From: Amblyomma americanum
Taxonomy: Eukaryota; Arthropoda; Arachnida; Ixodida; Ixodidae
Assembly: GCF_052857255.1 (NCBI RefSeq)
Contig: NC_135507.1
Coordinates: 79,689,191 to 79,753,190 of the forward strand
Reading direction: 5' to 3'
DNA: 64,000 bases
Shown here piece by piece: positions 40,836 to 52,844 of the stretch. A program made the translations under genes and the position numbers. Within the stretch, counting starts at the first letter, position 1. Every line of letters begins with the position of its first letter. Under the pieces are notes generated by a model, which was given only the letters and a program-made list of their open reading frames with translations, had not been told where the DNA came from and made no database searches.

Positions 40836-42071
40836 ATGCCCGAGACCGTCACCCGAACCACTTCAGAGCTTCCGTCGGCTGTCTTCTGTTCCAGCGCCGC
40901 GTGGCAGCGTGACCCAACCATCTTCAGCGCCACAGATGACATGGATGTGGAGGATTGGTTGGCCTCCTATGAACGCGTAAGCGCATACAACAAGTGGGAC
41001 GATAGCGTCAAGCTCACCACGTTATCTTTTATCTGAGCGACGTAGCCAATCTCTGGTTTCGAAACCATGAGGCTGACATCTCAACCTGGGCAGCTCTAAA
41101 AACCAGTCTGACAGAAGTCTTTGGCCGTCCCACAGTGCGAAAGCTTCGCGCCGAGCAAATGCTTGCGAAGTCGGGCGCAGCAAACCGGTGAAAACTTCAC
41201 CAGTTATATAGAAGATGTCGTCGACCTCTGCAAGCGTGTCAACCTTTCTATGAGCGAGGCCGACAAGATCAGACACATTATGAAAGGCATTGAGGATGAT
41301 GCCTTCCAGATGCTCGTCGCCAAAGATCCCCAGACTGTCTGCGGTGTCATCGGCTACTGCCAAAGCTTCGATGAGCTGCGCAAACAGTGCCTTTCTACCC
41401 GGCGTGCAGGCTTTCAGGAGGCCGCACTTTGCAGCTTGGCTCTCCCAGGGGACGGTGCTCTGGACCAACAGTCGCTCCTCCAGAGGATCCAGCAGTTTGT
41501 ACGTGAGGAAGTCGCACGCCAGCTATCTTTGTCTACCTGCCCGCCTACGCCTGCGCCGTCGCTCACTCCCAACCTACAGCGTATTATCGAGGAGCAGGTC
41601 GCTGAAGTCCTGCCACCTCCTTCTCAGCCACCCCTGATCGCTGCTCCTCTGACGTACGCCGATGCCGTGGTGCGGTCGCGGCCCTCACCTGCTGCCCCTG
41701 TCTACAGGCCACCTACCCGGCAGTTAGAACCCCAGCGACCTGCAACCCCAGCTTACCGTCCGGTTGCCTGCCCCCGATCACAGCCGCAGCCACTCAACCC
41801 CTGGCGCGCAAAAGACAACCGCCCTATTTGCTACGCCTGTGGCATCGCTGGTCACGTGGCTCGTTTGTGTCGCAGTCGTGACCACCGTCCCTACGATTAT
41901 AGGCGTGAGTCGACGTATGACCTTCCGCCGTCGTCCTCGCCTGCGTCACACTTGCCGCCTCCGGATTCTTCTCCTAGTTACCATCCCTGCACCCACCGCT
42001 CGCCGTCTCCTGGCCATCGTTCCCGTTCTCCAATGCTCTGTCGCCAACCCGCCGTCCATGCGGAAAACTAA
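40836..42071 (+). pseudogene. Gypsy gag with CCHC zinc knuckle
   Basis: The start MPETVTRTTSELP is followed by a capsid-like region (DMDVEDWLASYERVSAYNKWDD, ANLWFRNHE, SLTEVFGRP, ENFTSYIEDVVDLCKRVN) and, near the end, CYACGIAGHVARLC (CX2CX4HX4C), a nucleocapsid knuckle. Two frame breaks: one T missing in a T-run at about 41030, and a one-base shift near 41160. The C-terminal part is Pro/Arg/Ser-rich. Confidence 0.8.
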
Positions 42072-42136
42072 CCACCGCAGTTCCGGATGCAAGAACTGCG
42101 TCTCCAGCGGCTCACTCAAGACCTGTTTCTGCGCCT

Positions 42137-45100
42137 GCCAATTTTATTACCATTTTCGTTGAAGGAGTCGCCGTCAAAGCACTTGTTGACACTGGCGCAG
42201 CCGTTTCGGTTCTCAGTCACACCCTCTGTCGCAGTCTCAAAAAAGTGACGACGCCCCTTCCTCCCGTTTCTCTCCGCACCGCCAGCGCTTAGGACATTCG
42301 ACCGTTAGCTGCCTGCACCGCCCGCCTGCTCATCGGGAACGTTCCCTACACGATCGAGTTCATCGTCCACTCCCGCTCCTCTCACGACGTTATCCTTGGT
42401 TGGGAGGACTTCCTCTCCTCACATCACGCCGTTATTGACTGCGCCCGTGCTCAGCTTGACTTGTAGCCCTACAGTGACGCCCCCTTGGACGTAACCGGTG
42501 CTTCTTCCGCTACTGCGGTCGTCTCAGAGGACACAGACGTTCCACCTTTCTCTTCAGTGCAGGTGCCTCTTTCTTGTGCTGCCCTCTCAGATGCAACTGT
42601 CACTTATACCCCCACTTTACGATGCGCTGACCAGAAGTCTGTTTTGCTGCCTCATGCTGTGCTGACAATTGTTCGTGGATCCAGCGCTATTTATGTGACC
42701 AACCCGTTCTCCTGCCCTACCACTTTACTCCGTGGCCAATCGCTTGGTAACGTTGCCGTTCTCGATCCCGCCTCCGCATACCCCCTCGTCGATAGCGCGG
42801 CCGGCCTTCACGTCAGCGCCATTGCGCCTGTTCCCATCACGAATCAGTCGTCTGTAGATATTTTTCACCGTTCCATCGACGCCGCCCTGACGTCTACCCA
42901 ACGAGACTAGCTTGTAGCCGTTCTTTAGCGTTTTCAAGCTTCGTTTGACTACCAGCAACCTTCCTTGGGCCGCACCACCACCGTTACCCACTGTATTGAC
43001 ACTGGAACCCATGCCCCTTTGCGCCAACGTCCGTACCGCGTGTCAGCCGCTGAGCGCAGCATCATTGACGCCCAGGTGATTGACATGCTCCAGCGTCACG
43101 TGATACAACCGTCGCACAGCCCGTGGGCGTCGCCAGTGGTTCTGGTCAAGAAAAAAAGATGGTTCTATCCGTTTCTGCGTGGACTACCGTTGTCTGAATA
43201 AGATTACACGCAAAGATGTTTACCCTCTCTCCCGTATCGACGATGCCCTTGCCTGCCTGCAGGGCTCTGAGTTCTTTTCTTCATTGGACTTGCGCTCAGG
43301 TTACTGGCAGGTGCCGATGGCGGAGGCCGATCGCCCAAAAACTGCATTCGTCACATCCGACGGGCTCTATGAATTTAATGTCATGCCCTTCGGCCTCTGC
43401 AATGCACCCGCCACATTCGAGCGCATGATGGACAACATACTCCGAGGGCTCAAATGGCACACATGCCTTTGTTATCTAGACGACGTTGTAATCTTTTCCC
43501 CGGACTTTCCGTCTCACCTCCAGTGCCTTGAGACATTTCTTCGCTGCCTGGCTGACGCTGGGCTCCAACTTAATTTGAAAAAGTGCCGCTTCGGAGCTCG
43601 GCAGCTCACCATTCTCGGACATGTCGTGTCGAAGGATGGCGTTCTTCCGGACCCGGCCAAGTTGCGAGCTGTGGCCGAATTTCCAAAGCCCACTTTTGTA
43701 AAAGACCTCCGCAGCTTCGTCGGCCCCTGCTCCTACTTCCGCCGCTTTGTCCGCAATTTTGCCACTATCGTCGACCCCCTGAACAAGCTCCTTTCCAGCC
43801 ACGACCTTTCGGCCTGGTCGCCAGCATGTGATGAAGCGTTTACGACACTCCGTCGCCTCCTCACCACTCCACCAATTCTGCGTCTCTTCGACCCTCGTTC
43901 TCCGACGGAACTCCACACCAATGCCAGCGGCTTCGGCCTCGGTGCAGTACTCGCTCAACGCAAGCAAGGCTTTGACGAATACGTTGTCGCTTATGCTAGC
44001 CGGACACTCACAAAAGCTGAAGCCAACTATTCTGTCACCGAGAAGGAGTGTTTAGCCATCCTTTGGGAGATCGTCAAATTTCGCCCCTACCTGTACGGGC
44101 GCCCTTTTGACGTTGTAACCGATCACCACGCCATCTGCTGGCTGTCCTCATTGAAAGATCCCTCTGGTCGACTGGCGCGATGGGCTCTGCGACTCCAAAC
44201 GTACGACATTCGCGTTATCTATCGTTCCGGCCGCAAACATGCCGATGCTGATGCTCTCTCACGTTCCCCTGTACCATCTGGGGCAGCGCCTTGTATATCC
44301 GCCCTGCTTTCTTTGAAGTTTGAGTTCGCTGATATGGCTTTTGAGCAAGGCAAAGACCCGTGGATCACTTGCCTTTTTGATCTCCTATCTGGCCAATTGT
44401 CTCGACCTCCTTCCCGTGCTCTCCGTCGTCAGTCCCACCATTTCGCCATCCAAGACGAGCTCCTTTACCGCCGCAACTATCTCCCGGATGGTCGGAAGTG
44501 GCTTCTCGTCATTCCGACATATCTGCACTCCTTCATTTGCTCTTCCTACTACGATGATACCCAGTGTGCCCATGCCGGATTCTTGAAGAATTTCACCCAT
44601 CTACGGCAGCGGTACTACTGGCGTGGGATGGCCCGTTACGTCCGCCAGTTCTTTCAGAGCACCGCATGCCAGCGACGAGAACATCCACCTCGCCGACCCG
44701 CCGCTCCTATGCAGCCGCTGCCTTGCGCAGTACAGCCCTTCGAGCGTGTTGGCATCGACCTCCACGGCCCTCTTCCCAGCACATCAACTGGGAACCGCTG
44801 GATCATCGTTGCCATCGACCACCTTACACGTTACGCTGAAACATCGCCTTTACCATCCGCTACAGCCCACGACATTGCATCCTTCATTCTCCATCGCATC
44901 ATTCTTCGCCATGGTGCGCCCAAAGAGCTACTCAGTGATAGAAGTCCGGCCTTCCTCTCAGAAGGTGTAGAAGCTCTCCTTCAGGAATGCAACGTTGTTC
45001 ACCGCACCAGCTCCGCCTACCATCCCCAGACAAATGGCATGGTTGAGCGTTTTAATCGCACCCTCGGCGACATGCTGGCCATGTATGTTGCTTCCGACCA

Positions 45101-45611
45101 TTGTAACTGGGAATGCGTTCTCCCTTTTGTCGCATACGCTTATAACTCTGCTGCTCAAGCCACCACCGGATTCTCTCCGTACTTTCTCCTGTACGGCCGT
45201 GAGCCTTCTTGCAAAATGGACACCATTCTACTTTACCGCCCTGATGCTTCCGAATTTACAACTATTTCTCAAGCCGCAACTTATGCCAAAGAATGCCGAC
45301 AGCTTGCCCGGTCCTTCACTTCTCACGCCCAGCAGCAGCAGAAAAGCACCCGTGATCCCCCTGCACTTCCTCCCGCTTACCTTCCTGACTCTTTGGTCTG
45401 GCTCTGGGTACCCTCCTCAGGTCCCGGCCTTTCCTCCAAACTTGTTAGCAAGTACCAGGGACCCTACCATATTCTTCAGCAGACGTACCCCGTCAATTAC
45501 CTCATCGAACCCCTTACACCATCCCCTGATCATCGCCGCCGAGGCCGCGAAATTGTCCACACGACCCGCCTCAAACCTTACTACGACCCCGCCGTCGTCA
45601 CATCGCCCTAG
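42137..45611 (+). pseudogene. Gypsy pol: protease, RT, RNase H, integrase
   Basis: The aspartic protease shows LVDTGAAVSVLS (42182-42217). RT has [28 protein letters not shown] and [10 protein letters not shown]. RNase H follows with [15 protein letters not shown], where the first catalytic Asp appears as Asn. The integrase has [16 protein letters not shown] and [19 protein letters not shown], with a C-terminal [14 protein letters not shown] and no chromodomain. Breaks: in-frame TAG at 42290, 42464, 42908 and 42926, and one extra A in a 7-A run at about 43150 that shifts the frame just before the RT core. From 43179 to 45611 the frame is open for 810 residues. It is a dead copy unless the breaks are sequence errors. 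Confidence 0.85.
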
Positions 45612-45646
45612 GCCGCGAGAATGGCGCCCTTTCGCCCGGGGGGAAT

Positions 45647-45864
45647 TGTAAGACTGGACACATGCTTTAGAATCTTCAGAGGCTGGCGCTCAACGAAGAA
45701 GACGACGAGAAGCGCCGAACGCTCGGTCGCTCGTGCGTGCTCTGGACTGAAAGCGGTCTCTGATCTGTGCCTGGACGGTTCCGCTGGTTGTTCGTGACGC
45801 TATGCTCTTATTACTGTGGTGTGCTTTGTGTGCTGCATTAGTAGTGTGCTGTGTTCTTATTACA
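45647..45864 (+). repeat. Gypsy 3' LTR
   Basis: 218 bases, TGTAAGACTGG... to ...CTTATTACA. A piece of about 10 bases near the CGAACGCTC repeat of the 5' LTR is missing here. Confidence 0.9.
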
Positions 45865-46054
45865 CCTGGCTTCTTCAATCCCTCTGTGTCATGGTGCTAT
45901 GCATCTTTACACATTTGCATCAATGACAACAATGAACAAAACATACAACTGACAATTGCAGGAATACAAAAATGTGTTGAAGTTGCATTGTAAAACCCCT
46001 TTATTGGCATCCATCTACGACCCTAATCAAATCAGAAAAATGTATACATCTCAA

Positions 46055-49000
46055 CTAGAGATACAACTAGATACAACTAGAGATATGGCAGTGGAATTGC
46101 CGGAGATACAGGCGTAAGCAAGGGCTCTTACAGCAATTCATTAACACTAGAGGAAACCCACCAGATCTAATACTTCTACAAGAGAAAAATTGCACCCCAA
46201 CCCTAAAAGGATACTCATATCAGGAGAATGGAAGAACAGCAACTCTCATTAGCAACAAAATCACAACCATAGCTCATAAGGAGTTTGAAGACACACAGCT
46301 AGAACACATAATAACTGAAGTGATTCCCAAGAGAAAAAGAAAAGCTAAAAGCACTTTTATAGTAAATTTGTACAGCCCACCTAAAAATAAAGGAGTCTTC
46401 ATTAAGCTTTTTGCGGAAGCAAAGAAGCTTGCAGGGCAGAATACCCTAATAATAGCAGGGGATTTTAATGCGAAAAGCCCACAATAGGGCAGCAGGATCG
46501 AAGATAAAATGTGGCGCGGCATCTGCACAGCAGCGGAAAACATAGGCTGCGAGTTACTCAATGATGAAAGTCAGCCTACTAGACAGGGTAATAGCGTAAG
46601 CGTGGACACATGTCCCGACCTAATCTTTGTCAGGGGCGCTAAGCAAGTCGAACTGGAGAACCTGCAAGAAAATCTCGACAGCGACCACTACATCATTAGG
46701 GTCAGCACAGAGGCAGAAAGCATTAAAAGGAAGATCGGCAAGGCAAACCTAACTGACTGGGATGCCTTCCGCACCCACTGCAAACAACTTAAGGACGACA
46801 TAACTTCGGCAGAAGATTGGAGCCAACAGCTTAGACAAATCAGGGATCTCTACACTAAAGAAGTGGATCGAACAGAACAAGCACCAGAAGTGGACAAGCA
46901 ACTCCTCAGGCTCTGGGAGGCAAGACGAGGCCTGACCAAGCGGTGGAAGCGCCAAAAGCTAAACAGAAAGCTAAAGAAGATTGTCGAAATCACCAGGCAA
47001 GCAAAGGAATATGCAACGCAGCTGGCAAGACAAGGGTGGCAGCAGTTTAGTACCTCGCTGAATGGCACCCTCAGCACGGCTAGAACGTGGCAGATCCTCA
47101 GAACACTCATGTATCCGAGCAAAAGCGGAAAGCAGCAAATCCATCCAAAGGCTAATTCATCAGTACGAAGGTACAAAAGAACAGCCGCTCCAGGCAGTAC
47201 GAGAGACATGCTACGGGAAGGACCAGGTAGACGGCTACCAAGGCGACTACCAGGGCGAAGAAAACCCAACCACGTACTGACCCATCACAAGAGAAGAGGT
47301 CGTCGAGGCCATAAGGGCAACAACGAAAAATACGGCAGCAGGGGCGGACATGATTCATAACTTGTTAATCCGAAATTTAAGCGACGAAGCAATCAGCCAA
47401 CTCACCCTATATCTAAACAAACAATGGGAAGAAGGGACGGTCCCAGCGGAGTGGAAACATGCCGTAGTCGTCATGATCCCCAAGCCCGGCAAGAAACTCC
47501 AAATTGAAAACCTCAGACCGATCTCGCTAACAACATGCCTAGGCAAGCTGTACGAGAAAATAGTTACCCGACGAATACAAACGCATCTAGAAGACGGAGA
47601 ATGGTACCCCAACACCATGTTCGGACTCAGGGCAAATTTATCAACCCAAGACGTCTTTCTACAACTAAAAGACGAGGTACTCGAAACAATGCCAAAGAAC
47701 GGGGAGAACGTTGTCATGGCCATCGATAATAAAGGGGCCTTTGACAACGTATCCCATGCCGCCATTATGGAAGGACTTAACACAACCAACTGCGGGAAGA
47801 AGGTCCATGACTACGTTAGAAGCTTCCTCACGGACAGCACAGCGACGGTAGGCCTAGGAGACCTGCGGAGTGACACCTTTCAAACGCCATGCAAGGGCAC
47901 TCCGCAAGGCTCAGTAATCTCGCCAATACTCTAACATAGCGATGGTCAACCTCGCCAAGAAACTCAGCCAAGTCCAGGGGATTAGTCATGCAATGTACGC
48001 AGACGATATCACCATCTGGACCACCCAAGGCTCACTGGGGGAGAAGCAGGAGGCGCTACAAGAGGCTGCCACCTGCATTGAAGAATACACAAAACAAAGA
48101 GGACTTAAATGCTCCACGGAGTGGGTAGGAACCCTACGGATGCTCCACTCGAAATAAAACTAGAGGGCCAGAACATTCCGGAACAAAAGATGATCAGAAT
48201 CCTCGGCATGTGGCTGCAAGGAAGCCGGAAGTGCAGTCATACACTCAGCCTGCTAAGCAAAGCGGCAGGACAAGTAGGCCGGATGATCAGCAGAGTAGCG
48301 CACAAGAGGTATGGCATGAAGGAGGAGAACACACTCAGGTTAGTCAACAGCCTAGTGATCAGCCGGGTAACATATTCATTGCCGTACCATGTGACTATCA
48401 AAGCAGAGAAGGAGAAAGCGGAGACAATACTCCGGAAGGCATACAAAACAGCTCTTCATCTCCCAAGAAATACATCCAACGACAAGCTCATGTAACTCGG
48501 AATCAGCAACACCTTCGAAGAATTAAGAGAATGCCAGCTCAAGGCACAAATACGAAGACTTAGCAACACAACGACTGGAAGGGCGCTCCTGACAAAGCTA
48601 GGTCGGGAAATAGAAAAGCCACAAAATAGCAGGGCCGCAATACCAGACCCGCTAAAAAGAAGCTATGCATACAACCTATCCCCCGAAACATGGATCCAAA
48701 CCTCAATGCTAACAGGAGACAGGTTAGGGCAGAATTTTATGAGAGGAACATGGGGCATCAGTCTACACTGATGCCTCCCTATACCCCCAAACACACAAAA
48801 ATAGAGCGGTAGTAGTAGTTGTAAATTACCACGGAGAACACATCACAAGCCTCACAGCCGAAGTATCTCACATAACGGAGGCAGAGGAGATTGCTGTCGC
48901 CCTGGCAGCGAATGAAGGATATAGGACAGGGAGATCCCTTAACATCTTAACAGATTCACAAGAGGCGTGCCGGAACTATACTAAAGGCAGAATTAGCAGC

Positions 49001-49656
49001 ACGGCACTCAAGATCCTCAGTAGAGCTCTGCTCCCTGAGAGACGACCAATACACAACATAATCTGGATACCGAGTCACGCAGGGATTAGGGGCAACGAAG
49101 GGGCAGGCAACCTAGCTCGAGGAATGACCAGCCGAGCAGGAACGTCATTAACCCCGGAGGGGCCCCAGAATAATTGTGGGGACAGCTATTCAGAATTATT
49201 AAACCTATATAAGGGGCTAAGATTCCAATACCCCCCCCCCCCCCCCACATAAAGCATTATCCAAGGAGGAAGCCACAGGATGGCGAAGACTGCAAACAGG
49301 CTCCTTCCCAAACTTATACATATTAAACAAGATGTTCCCCACACAGTATAGCGCCAACTGTCCGTGGTGCGGAGCAAAACCAACACTATATCATGTCACA
49401 TGGGAGTGCGGAAGAAATCAAGCATTCCACAAACACAGAACACCAAGTGCGGAGCAATGGGAGAGCCGGCTCACCAGCTGCGAGCTAGGGGTCCAAAGGG
49501 CCCTCATAGCACACGCAAGCGAGGTGGCCGGACTCAGTGGAGCCCTGGACTAGGGGCCCACCCACGGCCAAGGTGGACCCAAGCTTCAAGACGAAGACTT
49601 CGTCCTCTACCGCTACTACTTCCTAAAGGAACCAATAGTTTTTCACTCATTCATTC
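46055..49656 (+). mobile_element. 5'-truncated I/R1-type LINE
   Basis: An 11-bp TSD, ATACATCTCAA, lies at 46044-46054 and 49657-49667. The element begins close to the ORF2 start and ends in a TTCATTCATTCATAC tail. It lies in the same 3' flank of the YqaJ gene as the Gypsy element. Confidence 0.85.
46083..49553 (+). pseudogene. LINE ORF2 (endonuclease, RT, RNase H), broken
   Basis: The N-terminal endonuclease starts WQWNCRRYRRKQGLL and has LILLQE, LIIAGDFNAKSP and DLIFV...LDSDHY. RT shows AIDNKGAFDNVSH, KGTPQGSVISPIL and MYADDITIWT. RNase H shows VYTDASLYP, AEEIAVALA, ILTDSQEA and WIPSHAGIRGNEGA. The Cys end is CPWCGAKPTLYHVTWEC. The frame is interrupted by a TAG after AKSPQ (about 46484), by indels near 47270, 47932, 48155 and 48760, and by a C-run at 49231-49247. 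This is a second family, distinct from the 34576 element. Confidence 0.8.
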
Positions 49657-49939
49657 ATACATCTCAAGATGTTACAATATGTGTAGTGGTAAAGGCATAA
49701 CACAGATTCGTATGTGCAAGAGGTGTATATATTCAATGCAGGCCACAGAGCATGGTGTACCTAAGACAAGATAGGAAGAAAGGGACAATGTCGATTGTGC
49801 CCCTTTTCTTTACTGTTGCTGGTTAACGGGAATATTTCATCTTTGCCATGCTGAGACTGCAAATGTACGCATTCCAAGGACAAATGAAGCAGAAACAGAG
49901 CAACATTGACAAAAATCTGAGGGGCAACCACACTGATGG

Positions 49940-50862
49940 TACAAAGCTATGCAAGACATAGTGCCGTGGATAGCTTTGCACCTAAATAATCTGCGATTCG
50001 CTGATGACATTGCCTTGCTGAGTCACTCAGGAGGTGAACTGCAAATCACGATCAATGAGTTAGACAGGCAAAGCAGAACGGTGGGTCTAATAATTAGCAT
50101 GCAGAAAACCAAAGTAATGTTCAACAGTCGAGCAAGGGAACAGCTGTTCACATTTGGCACCGAGGTGCTGGATGTGTTCAAGGTCTACTTAGGGCTGGTA
50201 GCGACTGCTGATCTGGATCATGAGCGGGAAGTAACTAGAAGGATAAGAATGGGTTGGAGCGCATATGGCAGGTTCTCTCAAATCATGAATGGCAGTTTAC
50301 TAATATCCCTCAAGAGAAAAGCATACATCTTCATCTTACCGGCACTCACCTGCGGGGCAGAAACGCGGAGGCTTACGAAAAGGGTTCAGCTTAAGTTAAG
50401 GACAACGCAGCGAGTCATGGAAAGAAAAATGATAGGTGTAACGTTAAGAGACCGGAAGCGGGCAGAGTGGGTTAGGGAACAAACACGAGTTAATGACATT
50501 CTAGTCGACATTCTAGTGTTCCGTGTTCCATGTGTCTCTCTTCGTTTGTGTCCCAAAGTTCATGCTGGCCCAAATCATGGATTCATACCGTCTGGCCCAG
50601 AAAAATGCCATTTTGAAGAGGAAGAAATGGGCTTGGGCAGGGCATGCAATGCGAAGGCAAGATAACTGCTGCTTCTTAAGGGTAATGGAGTAGATTCCAA
50701 GAGAAGGCAAGAGCAGCAAGGGGGTGGCAGAAGGTTAGGTGGGCGGACAAAATTAAAAAGTTTGCAGGCACAGCGTGGGCGCAGATGGCGAAGGACAGGG
50801 ATAATTGGAGAGACATGGGAGAAGCCTTTGTCCTGCAGTGGGTGCAGTCAGCCTGATGATGG
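49940..50862 (+). pseudogene. RTE-like LINE, 3' fragment of ORF2
   Basis: It begins shortly before LRFADDIALLSHSGGELQ (the F/YADD motif of RT). It continues with VYLGLVATADLDHEREVTRRIRMGW, LPALTCGAETRRLTKR and, in a shifted frame near 50620, KKWAWAGHAMRRQDN, and ends in a GATGATGG-type tail. TGATGG stands at both edges (49934-49939 and 50857-50862), a possible but weak TSD. The N-terminal half is absent. The assignment to RTE rests on these C-terminal motifs and is moderately sure. Confidence 0.6.
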
Positions 50863-50963
50863 CGAAAGGCTAATGCCGCACACTTACTTGAATGCAGCCC
50901 CTAAGGTGAAATTACATGTAAAAAAAAGTTTCTTGGTGGGATTGAAACCTAAAAATTCCATTA

Positions 50964-52844
50964 TCATTCCCCAGCCAAGAGAGGCACCTGTTCTTCATTG
51001 TACTGTTTTAGTGATGCTACTATTGAAGGACATAGGTTAGAAAGGGCACAGCAGACAGTAACAATCTTGTCGAGAGGTGTCAAATCATCTCCAGATCTGC
51101 AAACAACATAGTCAATGGGCAGTGTCGCTTTCAGAATAACGTACTTATTTCTGATAAGCCCGATAACTCTCTCAACGTGGATCCTTACATTTGCTAGTTT
51201 CCTCGTGGTCAGAACGTCTGCTGCGGACAGTTGCTTCTTTCCTTTTGTGAATGCCGGTACATGAAGTCTAGCGCAGTAAAACCCTACACTTTCAGACACA
51301 TTGAACCCTCGGTCTGCAAGGACTACATCACCTGGAAGTAAGTTATCTAGAAGTCCACAGTGCTCGGTTATGTGCCTGTCGCTACAGCGCCCTCCCCAGC
51401 CTCAGTCAGAGATGAAGTTGACAATTCCTTGTGGTGTAATGCCAATTAAATACGTTGCTGTATTGCTGCCTTTATACTGAGACCATGTCTCACTTCTGGG
51501 CAAATACGAAGATGGTCTCTCTATCTTTATTTCAAAGCAGTCGATTATTACGGCAACATTTTTCCCAAAAGAATCATAAAATGCTTGTGGCATTGTCCGG
51601 TGCAGAACACTTCGTTGTGGTCACAATATTTGAGACTTTAGACGGGAGTAGGCAGTATGCAGCCATTTGTCGAATATGCGTGACACTGTGGCATCCGACA
51701 CATTAAACCTGAAAGCGAGGTCAGTGACGTGCAGATTCAGTTTCAACTTCATCATGAATAGCAGGAACTCCTTGAACTTCAGCAAACAATTGTTTGTATT
51801 GTGCGATACAAACCTCTCTAGAACATTGAAGAGTGCATACAGAATTCTGAAGTTTGCTATGCCAGTGTAGAACACAACCTTAGCGTCGCTACATTTGAGG
51901 GCATCTTCTGTCAACTCCAGAAGCTTATTTTCATTCCTTGAAGCGTAGAGACGCTCATTGAGTGCCACACATTCGTTCTTCAGTGCTTCAATGTCGCCTA
52001 TTTTAAGGTCAGTCTGGACTGCAATCCCAGCAACAAAATGAATTTTGTTATGTAGTTCATGTGCTGCAAAAAAAAAAATTAACTTGAGATGTTAGGGGGG
52101 GGGGCAGCATGGTAGTACAGCGTGGGGGATAGGAGGCTAGCAAAGAAGCAGGAGGGTGACATCTGGGGTGCCCCACATAAATGAAAAAAAAAACTAAGTC
52201 CCTTCTCCACTCCAATTTTGTGCTTAGCCGCACCCGGCCCCAAACGCACAAAATATAAAAGACGTTCACCTGTTTCGCAGTCTTCTACGCCGACGTTGTG
52301 CTCAGCTCGCGGCGAGGACGACGGAGAAGCGGGAACGACGTCCGGATTCGTAGCCTCCATTGTTCCCGACTCCTCGGCCTGACACTCCGCTTGAGCCGCG
52401 CGTTTCTGGGTCCGTCGTCTTGCCGCGCGAGCGTGGCGACCGGGATCACCATGTTTTGCGCTGTAGCCGAGCAAAAGCGTAGGGGCCCAGTCCGGGTCCG
52501 TCTCCTCCCACAGTCTTGATGGTCTGCCTACAAAATGCAAGAAAAATTTGTTTAAAATGAGATTTTTCGCTATGCTTGTACGTCATGCACCTAAATAAAC
52601 ACTGTGCATATGCAACGGACTTACCTTTTACGAAGTGGGCGCCGCAAACACGTATGCCCGTCCTTTCGGTGTTGAGATCGGCACGTTTTATACGAGCCAG
52701 CCACACCTCCCGTCGCTTCGCGCATAAAGCTCTCGTACGGTCACCTTGATGCTCGATGACTTTTGGAAGACGAAAAAAGTTTGTGTTTGTTGATTTCGCC
52801 CAACAAGTGCGGTTGGAGCATCCTACAACAGCGGAGATAACCAT
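50964..52844 (-). pseudogene. THAP-DDE transposase of the ISL2EU element
   Basis: Exons on the minus strand: 52844-52625, 52527-52270 and 52063-50964. Exon 1 is a THAP zinc finger (VVGCSNRTC, FFRLPKV, WLARIKR, VCGAHF: C2CH). Exon 2 begins RPSRLWEETDPDWAPTLLLG and is otherwise a low-complexity linker. Exon 3 has a coiled region (DIEALKNECVALNERL), a helix-turn-helix (LAFRFNVSDATVSRIFDKW) and the DDE domain: Asp in [14 protein letters not shown], Asp in [13 protein letters not shown] and Glu in [17 protein letters not shown]. Two in-frame TGA codons interrupt exon 3, at 51621-51623 (where the family has Trp before Pro) and 51402-51404 (just before GWGGRCSD), so it cannot make a whole transposase. 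It is convergent with the YqaJ gene of the same element. Confidence 0.85.

Larger units (their letters stand above)
40541..45864 (+). mobile_element. Ty3/Gypsy LTR retrotransposon
   Basis: Two LTRs (40541-40767 and 45647-45864) begin TGYAAGACTGGACAC and end CTTATTACA. The 4-bp TSD is CCTG (40537-40540 and 45865-45868). A primer-binding-site candidate starts TGGTGGAAGTGCC two bases after the 5' LTR; a polypurine tract (CCCGGGGGGAA) precedes the 3' LTR. The internal gag and pol are in the order protease, RT, RNase H, integrase, which defines Ty3/Gypsy. It lies in the 3' flank of the YqaJ gene inside ISL2EU. The LTRs differ by several substitutions and small indels, so it is not a very fresh insertion. 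Confidence 0.9.
40461..50963. other. ISL2EU inter-gene spacer, dispersed between insertions
   Basis: Between the YqaJ stop and the THAP-DDE stop the original spacer survives only as short pieces: 40461-40540, 45869-46043, 49668-49933 and 50863-50963. I see no gene in them. The two ISL2EU genes therefore end towards each other with under 700 bases of original spacer. Confidence 0.65.

Noticed and set aside
42290..42928. Reassigned TAG codon (readthrough as Gln) as a general code change
   Set aside because: Genes such as the YqaJ protein use TAG as their natural stop, and nuclear code change is not known in chelicerates.
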